Below, one piece after another: positions 50,801-62,800 of a stretch of DNA of 64,000 bases (position 1 is its first letter; the number at the start of each line of letters is the position of its first letter). Below the pieces are notes generated by a model, which did not search any database, had not been told where the DNA came from, and saw only the letters and a list, made by a program, of their open reading frames with translations. The stretch comes from Larimichthys crocea (Eukaryota; Chordata; Actinopteri; Sciaenidae). The stretch spans positions 1,311,832-1,375,831 of the forward strand of contig NC_040029.1 in NCBI RefSeq assembly GCF_000972845.2, written 5' to 3'. Both the position numbers and the translations under genes were made by a program.

Positions 50801-53800
50801 GTCTCGAACTGGGAATTTGGACTTTGTGGTGAACTGGTCTTGACTTGGGACTCCAATTGATGTTTAGTTGGGTCTTGACTTTAGTCTTTTTAGTCTTGAA
50901 TTCGGACTTCATAGCCACTTTCTACATTAAACCACGTTCTTTTGAGTAGGTTTAGAAACATGCGCTCATATCTCTCTCTCATGTTTTATTATCTTCTCCT
51001 TTTGAATACACTGCAGTGCATCTATGGTCGCCCAGGAGGCCCTCTTTTCACAAAGCATGCATATGCAGCCGTCCTGCACCACCAGCAGAACCCAGAGTTC
51101 TATGATGAGGTATTTCTATGCCCATACTACTTGTAATCACAGTTTTATTGTAATGCTTATTAATCGCTAAAGGCACAAGTGGAGACAGATATGCTCAAAG
51201 TCAAAGAGTTGCAGTATTTTTGGAGGTAAGGATAAGTTACCTCTCATGTTTGAGCACATTTCAATCCTCAGTGGAAAAACTCCACAGGCATTTTCACTTT
51301 TATTTTTTTCCGAACAAAGCTCCTCCATATTCGGGAACCAACCCGAGGAATTTGTGTTTTTCTCGCCTCCAGATAAAGATAGAGCTGCCTACTCAGCTGC
51401 ATGAGAAGCATCACCTTCTCTTCACCTTCTATCATGTTAGCTGTGACAGCAACAGCAAGAAGAAAGACCTGGTGGAGACTCCAGGTAGGCTGCAGCTGTC
51501 AGTCGTGTCTGAAGTAAAACACTAGCGGGTGTTTTAAGTGTGAAACAAGGCAATTAATTCATGTGTATCGTCTGTGCACAGTGGGGCGAAAGCAGTATGA
51601 TGCAAGGAAACTTTACACAGTGTGATGGTAGATTTTATAAAGTAGGTGGAGGTATTTACTCATGCTGCAACCACCCCAGTATAAACACTACTTTATAAAC
51701 ATGCGTCTCTTTACCCACAGTGGGTTCAGCTTGGCTGCCTCTGCTGAGGGACGGCAGAGTCATTATGAATGAACAGCAGCTGCCTGTGGCTGCCAATCTG
51801 CCTGCCGGGTACCTCAGCTCCCAGGATGGTGTCAACAAGGTGAATAAAGATAATTGATATTAACATTTGATTCATTTTTTTTAAAGAATGTGTGGGATTG
51901 ACGTGCTCTAAGGGTCATGAGAGGGCTATGAAAGCACAACCCTCTAGGTTTAGGTAAAATATGTAATTGTTTGAGATCTGTATTATGAAAATTGGTTTTA
52001 AAGATGGGATTTATCACATTACCACATACCTAGGATCCAATGCAATTTGTGGTTAATGGATGAAGATCTTATTAGCTGTGATTGGATTGGGACTTTGAGG
52101 AGGTCCAACTGGTTTCCACATCAAAATTTGATCAACATTAAAATGTAATCCATAAAAACAGTCAATGTCATTATTAAGATCCCTCCGTCCTGGTTGGCAG
52201 TGCAGGGCTAATGGGTTTACTGTAAATTTAATTAAACACAAAAGTGACTCATCACATAAGCATTTGTGCATAATGCTTAGTGCTGATTTTAAATTTAACT
52301 GCCTGTGTAAGGAGCAGTTTGCCCAAAATGAGCTATAATAGGACATCTGTTACAAACAACAAACACACACATTCTTTCATAAGGAGCCTTGCAATATCTA
52401 ATGCAACCATATGGCTCGCATACATACGGCCTGTCACTGATATATTAATTATATCATGTTGTTTATGCCTTCTTATTTTAGATGTGCTCTAATAAATCAG
52501 CACAGTGCAGTTTGTACTAGTATCCGGAACTGTGATTGTTGCCCGCTTGTCATTGCAGCACTCTGGCTCGGAGATCAAATGGGTAGACGGAGGGAAAACC
52601 CTGTTTAAAGTCTCGACTCATCTAGTTTCCACGATTTACACTCAGGTATGTCCATTTACTTATGTCAGGCTACCCATGTAAATGGCCTGTAAATTGCAAA
52701 CTACAGTGAAATATGTGTTTAAATAATGTGTCTCTTTTAGGATCAGCACTTGCACAACTTCTTCCACCACTGTCAAAGCATGGAGATGTCAGAACAAGCT
52801 TCAGAGGGGGAGCTGGTTAAATACCTGAAGGTATTCTGAGCGTCCTAAAGAAAATGCAACACTCCCTTTTGTTCATGTCCCATCGAATACAATCTTGTAA
52901 TCCAGAATTTATGTTCTATATTTATTCCTTCTTTTCTTTCCTTACTTCCTCCCTTCTCTCCTAGAGTCTCCATGCGATGGAGGGTCATGTGATGGTGAAC
53001 TTTCTTCCCACCATTCTCAACCAGCTGTTCTGCGTCCTAACCAGAGCCACACACGAGGATGTGGCTGTCAACGTGACCAGGTAAGCCACACACACACACA
53101 CTTGCATACATGTGTTAATGCCTGCTTTCCAGCAGCAGAGAGCTGTATGTGTTAAAGCAACATTTTTAGTCTCTTTTAACAAACTTCATCCGTAGAAAAT
53201 TATAATAGCAGCACTGTTCTGGGTGTCATTCCAAAGCACATTCCCCTGTTTCTCTTTAATGGCCCGAATCCTTTTTCTCATTAGACACTCACCTATGGCT
53301 TTCACACTCCATGTATGTGTCTCAGTTGGGAGTGTGACTGTTCTTTGAAGCTCTGTAAGCTCAGTGTGTAAATGTGGGGTGGAGGAATCAGTGCCTTAGA
53401 ATGCATAAATGTAATTCCTATCTTTGTCTTGTTCCTTATAGCGAGTCTCACTTCCTCCTCTTTTATTCTTCTACATTTTTCCCATTATCTCTTTCTCTTC
53501 AGGGTGATGGTTCATGTTGTCGCACAGTGCCATGAAGAAGGGCTTGAACATTACTTGCGGTCTTACGTAAAGGTGCAGTCTATATTTATGTTGACAATAT
53601 GCAGACAATATATTTGTTCCTGTAAAAATGAAAATGATAAATGAATCTGATTTCCTTTCTCTCAGTTTGTGTTAAAGCCAGAGCCTTATTCCTCCACCAA
53701 TGTAAAAACAGTTCACGAGGAACTGGCTAAAGCCATGACAGCCATCCTCAAGCCATCCACAGACTTCCTGACCAGCAACAAGCTGCTGAAGGTAATCTAC

Positions 53801-56800
53801 AGTCAGAATTGATTCTGCCTGAGAAAGACTGACAGCAGTAAATATAAAAAAAAGTCAAGTCAAGTTGAGATAAAAGGGTCGAAGGTTTTTAGGGCTGGAC
53901 CAAGAAGCTGTATAAAAGATTTTTTTTTTAATTTTATGCATTTAATGTTAAGCGTATTACTTTACATCCCCAGAATATCAGTGGCATAGACCATAGATGA
54001 GGCCTAAAATTTGTATATTATGCTCTGCTTTTGACAGTCTTCAGAAAAGACAATGCAAGACGCAGTATGCACAAACTCTTCAAAACTTTTGTTCATGGAA
54101 ATTAAAAAGAATTGTGTCTGTCCTCTGTTAATATTCACAATAAAATGAATGTACATTTTACTTATTTACATTTAAAGGTAGCTTAAACTCTTAAACTCAC
54201 ATTCACGCTGGTAGCTTTCCTTGCATTGACTCTGTATTTGTGTTGCAGTACTCATGGTACTTCTTTGAAGCTCTGGTGAAATCAATGGCTCATTATCTCA
54301 TAGAGTGTGGGAAAGTCAAGGTGAGTCTTCTCCTAGTCTTCTCTTCTTTTCTTGAACCCCCCTTTCGTCCACGTCTAAATCCTCTCCCTCTCTTCTTTCT
54401 CTTTCCCTTGTCCAGCTCTCCAGGAATCAGCGCTTTTCTGTATCGTTCTACCATGCAGTGGAAACTCTTGTGAATATGCTGATGCCACACATCACACAGA
54501 AATACAAGGACAACCTGGATGCGGCACGCAATGCCAACCACAGCCTGGCAGTTTTCATCAAGGTTGGCACTCCTCCCAGTCCCTACACCATTTTGCCCTT
54601 TAATATGTAGATTAGTTTGGAGAAATTGCCCTTTGGTTTTAGAGTAAACATAAAAATGTCAAGGAGTGTAGATTTATGTATAAGTCATTCCCCCTGCAGA
54701 TTATTTATGTTTAATGGTCAACTTAATTTAAAGAAATATACAATAATGTATGTTCACTCACCTCTTCACTCAGCGCTGCTTCACCTTCATGGACAGAGGC
54801 TTCGTATTCAAGCAGATCAACAACTACATGAACTGCTTTGTACCCGGAGACCCCAAGGTTTAAAGGCTCTCCTGCTACCATCGTTAATGCTTTTATATGG
54901 TTATTAATCATTCATTCAAAGCTAACTTAAAGTCATATAAAATGTATTTTCTTTTGGTCCCACCAGACTTTGTATGAGTTCAAGTTTGAGTTCCTGCGGG
55001 TGGTTTGCAACCACGAGCACTATGTCCCTCTTAATCTGCCTATGCCTTTTGGAAAAGGCAGAATCCAAAGGTTCCAAGGTAAATGACACATTTAACATCA
55101 GTACAGTTTTTTATTCTGCCTGTTCTCCGCATCCTGTCATTCCTGTCGTCCGATGCCTGCTACAGATCTTCAGCTGGACTACTCTCTGACGGATGACTTC
55201 TGTCGAAACCACTTCCTGGTGGGGCTGCTGATGAGGGAGGTGGGCGGCGCTCTTCAGGAGTTCCGAGAGATCCGTCAGATCGCCATCCAGGTGCTCAAGG
55301 GGCTGATGATCAAACACACGTTTGACGACCGCTATGCTGCGAAAGTGAGTTCTAGAGTCCTCCAACACCTTTACTGTACTTTGAACACACTGTTTTTTTT
55401 ATCAAAGGATGAATCAGATAAAGTATACATGAAGAGAAAAAGTGTTACTCTTCTTGGCAGCCCAAAGATCATTTTAATTTGGCAAAGGTTTGGAGGTTTT
55501 AAAGGATCTGGGCCTGCTAAATTCCCCCTCTCTTTTTAGTGGTTTGACTCAAGTTTGAATTCTGTCTGATTTTTACAAACTTTGACTAACACACATTTAC
55601 TGTGTCGTTCTAGAGCCAGCAGGCAAGACTTGCCACCCTCTACCTCCCTCTGTTTGGTCTGCTCCAGGAGAATGTCTACAGACTAGACATGAAGGAGTCA
55701 GCCCTCCTCAGCAATGTAAGCCTGACACCTAGTGGTGGAAAACAGAATAGCAGCTTGTCTCTCCCAGTCTCTTTAAAACATTAATTACTGGGTTAATGTC
55801 AGCTTAACATGTCACTATTTCGGGGTTCTCTCTTCACCTAAAAGCCTGATTTTATTGTGACCAGCTCACTTTGTTGCTTTCTGTCCCAGAATGCCCGGGA
55901 GGACTCCCTGGTGCCCAACTCCATGGTGACTCCTCAGAAACCTGGGAGCTGCATAGAAAATGCCCTGCATAAAGATGTGTTTGGGGTTATCTCTGGAACA
56001 GGTAAACCCTCACTCCACTGTTATACCAGTGATACGTGCATAGTCGGAGCTAATGCAGCTGGAATTCCTCTTCAATCACGCGGTGCACACCTTTCCATGT
56101 GACTGACTATCTACTACCCCCACCCTCACACCGGAGCCCCCCTCCTCTCCCCCAATGACTGAACCACAGCGTGCTATTTTTCATGAGGGCTCCCCCTTCA
56201 GGTCCCTCCTGCCACTCACACCCACATCTGCTCACAACCAGCCCTCTGTTTGCCCTAGAGGTCCTAATAGCTATATTTCTGCTATTGAGGTTATACCTTG
56301 TGATTCTTCCTCTCGTTTCCGAGCCCGCTGTTCTTCTCAGCATGGGGTGATTATATCTAATCTCACCTACATACACTGTCATACCCCACTCAAAAACTTC
56401 GCTGCATCTTTCTCTCACTCCTCAACTATGCCTGCTATCTCTCCACTATCTACAACTACGCCAACTGTAGTTTGTCCCGTGCCTGCTACAGCGAGCTCAA
56501 GTAGCTTTAGGGCGCGTAAAGGACTTGGCATGGTGCACATAAATGCTAGAAGTTTGTTACCAAAGATGGACATGCTAAGAATATGGGCATATGATTCTGA
56601 CCCTGATTTTATTGTGATCTCAGAGTCATGGTTAAATAGCAATGTTCCTAATAATGACATAAATCTTGATGGTTACAATATCGGTAGAGTTGACAGAGTT
56701 AAACGTGGGGGTGGCATAGCAATTTATTTTAGAAACACGATAAACTGCTCTACTATTGTCTCCTCCTCTGTCCCAGATCAGTATGATTTATTAGCTATTA

Positions 56801-59800
56801 AGGTTCAATTAGGTGGCCACTCCATAGTCCTGGTGGGTGTCTATCGCCCCCCCTCTGCCAGTCCAGACGCCCTACATAGTCTATCAAAACAGCTATCAAC
56901 TTTGGTAGGCTTACATTCTGAAACTGTCATTTTAGGGGATTTTAACCTTGACTGGTTGTCCCCAGCAGCTGATGACTTAAAAGACCTTTGCAATGATTTA
57001 AGTCTTACTCAATTAGTTACGGAACCAACACGTCCAAACATGAAATTCCCCAGCCGTTCATCTTTACTTGATCTCGTCCTTACTAACAGACCACATCTGT
57101 ATTTAGATGTCTATGTGTTTCCTTTGGATTTGAGTGATCATTGCCCAGTCGGTTGTATTAGAAATGGAAAAATGAAAAAATCAGAGCCACTGTACATCTG
57201 TAAGAGGTCTTTTAGAAAATTTGATGAACAGGCATTTCTGCATGACCTGTATGCAAGTAATCTCAATTCATTAGTCCATATTCCAGATGCTGAGCTAGCA
57301 TCTGACCGTTTCAAGTCAATTTTCAATACACTTGCAGATAAACATGCCCCTTTTAAAACACTTAGGGTAAAAAATAGATGCAACCCTTGGTTTACTCATG
57401 ATCTTGGTGAGATTATTTCCAAAAGAAATAAAGCCTGGGCAGCTGCAAGATCCTCTGGCAGTAAAGGAGACTGGCAGACCTTTAGACAGTTAAGAAACTC
57501 TTGTACCTACTTGATTAAGAAGGCCAAGTCTGACTACTACCTACACAACATGTCTGACTGTGGTGGTAATCCAGCTAAGTTCTGGAAAGTAATTAAATCC
57601 CTTAAAGGTGTTTCTCCACCAACACTCCCTCAACAGCTTCAGGTGGACTCTAAAGTTATCCAAGAACAAATTGAAATATGTAACGCCTTTAATGATCACT
57701 TTATTAAGTGTGGCATACTGTTTGATCAGGCTGGTGGGATGGTGTCACAAGGCTTAGATCAGTATGACCTAACCCAGAAAGAGAACTTTATTTCCTCAAA
57801 TAATGATTCTGACTCTGTCTTCTCATTTAGACCGTTAAGCCAATATGAAGTTCTCTATGCATTGTGTAGCTCCAAGTGCATGAAGAGCTCAATGGGTGCA
57901 GACCAGTTAGACTCTCATCTCTTAAAAATAGCAGCTCCTGTCATCGCTGAACCTCTAACACACATTTTTAATGTCTCACTTTCTTCTGGTTCTGTTCCCA
58001 AAGCCTGGAAATCAGCGCTAGTTACCCCTTTACACAAAGGAGGAAGTGTAAATGAGCTTAACAACTACAGACCAATCTCCAAGCTACCTTGCTTAGGCAA
58101 GATGTTAGAGTCTTTTGTAAATGAGCAAATTGGTACGTTTCTCTCTGCAAACAATATTCTGAGCCCATATCAGTCTGGTTTTAGAGCTGGCCACAGCACC
58201 ATTACTGCTGCAACTTCTGTTATAAATGATATAGCTACTACCATAGACTCTAAAAAGCATTGTGCAGCTCTATTTATTGATTTGTCAAAAGCTTTCGACA
58301 CTGTCAATCATGTTCTCCTTCTAGAAAAACTTTCTCTTTTGGGTTTTGATGATGGTTCCTTTAGATGGTTTCAGAATTATCTGTCTGACAGAACACAGGC
58401 TGTAAAGTTAAATGGTTTGACTTCTGAGGCACTAGGTCTAAGAAACGGGGTCCCACAAGGCTCAATTTTAGGCCCGTTATTATTTACTCTATACATTAAT
58501 GATATATGTGGTTCCCTTGAACATTGCAAATTCCATTTTTATGCTGATGACACAATCCTATATGCCTGTGCTGAAACCATTGACAAAGCTGTTTTATACC
58601 TTCAATCTGCTTTTAAATGTGTTCAGGATTGTTTTAATAGTCTTAAATTGGTTCTTAATGAATCAAAAACTAAATTCATGCTTTTTACGAGATCAAGAGT
58701 GTGTGATTTTAATGTTTTTAGAATTTTCTCTCTAAATGGAACCCAGATTGAGCAAGTTGCAAATTATAAATATCTGGGAATTTGGTTGGACAATAAGCTT
58801 TCTTTTAAAACACATGTGATTGAGCTTGCAAAGAAGGTAAAAATTAAGCTGGGTGCCTTATATAGAATCAGGTCTTGCCTTTCTTTTAAGAGCAGAAAGT
58901 CCATTGTTGAAACAACCATTTTATCAATTTTAGATTATGGAGATATCATTTACATGCATGCATCTCCATCCACTCTGAAAGTTCTTGACACAGTTTACCA
59001 TAGTGCTATACGTTTTATTACTGGTGACCTTTTTAGAACACATCACTGTAAACTATATGAGAGTGTAGGATGGTCCTCTCTCCATGAGAGGAGGGAAAGA
59101 CATTGCCTCCTTTTCATTTACAGAGCACTACAAGGCAAATTACCATCATACCTCACTTCTCTTTTACATTTTAGACACTGCACATATAGCACAAGGTCAC
59201 AAGGTTTTATGACACTAGAAACACCCCAAATAAGATCAGAGGCTGGCAAATTAGCTTTTCAGTTTTATGCACCCACTAAATGGAACCATCTGCAAGAGGC
59301 ACTGAAACTAGACAAACTTGTGTCCGTAAACCATTTTAAAGTTTTAATACATGGTATGGGAAATATACAGTGTTCTTGCTTTAACTGATCTTGCTTTAAA
59401 CTGTTTTAAACTGTGTTTTTGATCTTGTTTAAACTTGTTTTAACTGGTTTTACCTGTTTTAACTTGATCTTGTTTTAACTGTTAACTGTCAACCGTTTGG
59501 GCTATTTATTGTATATTGTTTGTGTTTTGTTGTGATCAGGGCATTGCTGTAAAAGAGCAATTTGCTCAGTCAAGGTTTCCCTGAATAAAGAACGGAAATA
59601 ATAAAAAATCTTCAGAATGAGTAGAACATTCTCTGAAAATTACTTTTGTGCCCTGTCACTGCAGCCTCCCCTCACAGCTCCACTCCTAACGTCAGCTCAG
59701 TTCACCACGCAGACTCCAGAGGCTCTCTGGTGTCCACCGACTCTGGAAACAGTCTGCTGGACAAGAGCAGTGACAAGACCAACTCCCTGGAGAAGGTAGA

Positions 59801-62800
59801 TGAATACTTCTCGATGAAACAGTTTGGCAGCTTCTCATGGTATACTAGTTTTGCTTTTATATATATTTCATCTTGAACCTGCATTGATCAAATGGTTAAA
59901 GCTCTGCCTCTTTCATGCAAGCACACCCAGCTGAACAGTAAACCCAGACTCATCTGAGCCAGTTGATGACCAGCTTACCTGGTTTCACTGAGCATAAGGA
60001 AACCATCTGTGAGACCCAAACTAATGAGGACATAAAGCTTATGTCAACAAAACAGATGGGTTAAGGTTGATAGTGGTTGAAGTCCTATTACTTGTACATC
60101 ATCTGCACTTTTAAACATCCACAATCTCCTCCCACCCCCTCCTCCAGCGTTCCCACACCCCTTCCCGTTGCTCTGTAATCTCCCAAAAGGAGAAATTTAC
60201 CAGGAGACACTCGGTCAATGTGCCCCCTCTGCCCCTGGACCCCGAGGACCGACTCCCACCTCTAAACCGCGCGACCAAGCGGGTCACCATGGACTTCTCG
60301 CTCCTCTCCGTGCCCCTGCCTGACCTGCTGCAACTAGACTGTGACAGTGATAATGACAAACAAGCTGCAGGCCAGAGGGTGGATGGAAGTCATGAGGAAA
60401 ACATACCTATACAAGTATTCTGTTTGACCTTTGTGACCTCTCAGCCAGACTTTTGGTTGCAATTGTACAGAGTCCAGAACAGAAAAGTTTAGATTTTTAG
60501 TGATTCAGTAAACCAGATACTTTTTGTGTTCATAGATCTGTACAATCATCCAAAAATCCTCTCAAAGTTCCTCCCAACGTTCTTCTCCTGTGTGTCCCAC
60601 ATTAGGGAGTGTGTGTGCTTTTACCAAGTCAGAGGTTGAGTTGACCTCGTTGCCCTTTTTCATTTTCCTCACATTCTGTAATTTAACAGTAAATATGTTT
60701 CTTTACACCGGCAGCCGATGCTGGTATCTCAAAGCAGCTGCTGCAGCAAACATTTCTTTCTTTGCTCTTGTGTCCCGCCTTGCTCGGATAGAAAACTCTT
60801 GACATTTCTTATCTCAGATTTTTGGGTTGTTTGACTGACTGGTCTTTATCTCTTTGAGGTAAGATAACTAAAACTTTGTCGCTTGTTTTCTGTCTCTGCA
60901 GAACCAATGTGCGTCAGCTCTGGGCAGTACTGTCCTGCGCTGTGACAAACTGGACCGAGAAGAGATCAAAAATCTCCTCATGTGCTTTCTGCACATCCTT
61001 AAGAGCATGTCAGAGGGTAGGACAGCCTGTCTGACTCACTGTACTTGAATATGAACAGCTGGTCCATGTAATCTTTTCTTATGGGTTTCTTACTATTTCA
61101 TCACCTCAGAGGCCCTTTTTGCATACTGGAACAAAGCAGCTCCCTCAGACCTAATGGACTTCTTTACATTAATAGAGTAAGTACACAGCTGGATAACCTT
61201 GTAACATTAGTTTTAATCAAATCATGTGTCCAAGTTTTGTTGGAAAAATTGAACAAGCACCAAAGGAAAATAGTCACCAAGATCCAAATATCCAAAGCAT
61301 ATAGATTCACTTTCCTTTTATTAAACTATGGAGTCAGAGCCAGGAGTGGATAAGCTTAGTTTATCTTTAGCGCTGTCTTAAAGGGGACATATTATATTAT
61401 CTATTTCTGCACTAATGTTTTTTAATTCAGGGTGCGTTCAAACCACCCCCAGTGTTCAAAACAACAACATCCTCCATTTTGCGTGAGCTCCTGCAGCCGC
61501 ACTGTCTCTTGTGGCTTGGCTTTAAAACATGCTGTTAGGATTCTGAGCCCTCAGACTCATGAACATATTCCAGGACCAGAACCATGTTTCTCTCAGCGGC
61601 TTAAGCTCACGTGTTGTAATGGTTGTCTGATGCCAAACTCTGTGTGCAGCAGCTCATTAGAACAGAGCATTACAGACGGGGTACAGAGAGAGCTGGTGTG
61701 CACAGACATGTCATTAAAACACCTGAGAATTGTGTGAACTTGTGGAAAAGGGGTATAACATGAGTCTCAAGTTTAAAACTGCACAGTAATAAAGCGTGCT
61801 GTTTTGTTAGTTTGTGTTCTGTTAACAGTTAAATAGTTCCAGTAAGTCAAACCACAGCTTATCCATTGATTGCTTCAGTTTTAATGCTAATTATCTCCTT
61901 GCTTTAGGAAGAGGGGACTATACTTATTCAGGGATGAGATGAGCAGGTCGATACCACTTTCATATCTGTATGTTAATTATGAAGCTAGAGACAGCAGGTG
62001 GTTAGGTTAGCTCAGCTTAGCCAACGCAAAAACAAACTAAAAGACTGTCCAAAGGTAAAACTCTCAAGCTCTCAAGCTCACTAATTAACACGTTGTATCT
62101 TGTTTATTTAATCCGTTCACAAACCTGTGCTGTGCAGGTGCATTTTTAATTTTGAACAGAGTCACATTAGCTGTTTTCCTCCACTTCCACTTTTTTTTTT
62201 TTATAACTTTATTTTTTATTGCCATTTCACAACAAATACATGCAGATCTTTATACAAATATATTCTCTCATACTGTATATCTTACGTATGCATGTAGTAA
62301 ACATAATGAAGAACAAACAAACAAACAAACAAAAAGGAACAATAAAGGTGGGCCTATTAAGAGGGACGACCAAAATCACCTATCTTAGCATCTGCAAAAC
62401 TAAATGTTTACATCTTTTATCCATTTCACCCAGTTTTTTTAGTTTCAATTTATATGTCAACATTTCCATCCCTTGTATTTCTTTAACAATAGACAACCAT
62501 TGCTCATTATCTGGTGTATCTGGTTTCGTCCAGTTCCTTGTGATGGTCTTTTTACTTGCAATAAGAAGATATTGATCTTCTCTAGACACATTTCCTTATA
62601 GTATAGTATAGTACCACACATGTAAATGGAACACTGTAACCCAGAGTCTCACACAGAACTAAATGCACCTGTCTCCAGAATGGTTCTATCCAAAAAATAT
62701 GTCCACTTCCACTTTTAATGCTACGCTGAGCTAATTGACTCCAATGCATAATGCATAGAGTGGTTTCGATCTTATCTAACTCTCTGCAAGAAAGCAAACA

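Noticed and set aside
60590..60802. Further coding exon between exons 34 and 35
   Set aside because: Open frame only; no matching acceptor and donor and no resemblance to DOCK proteins.
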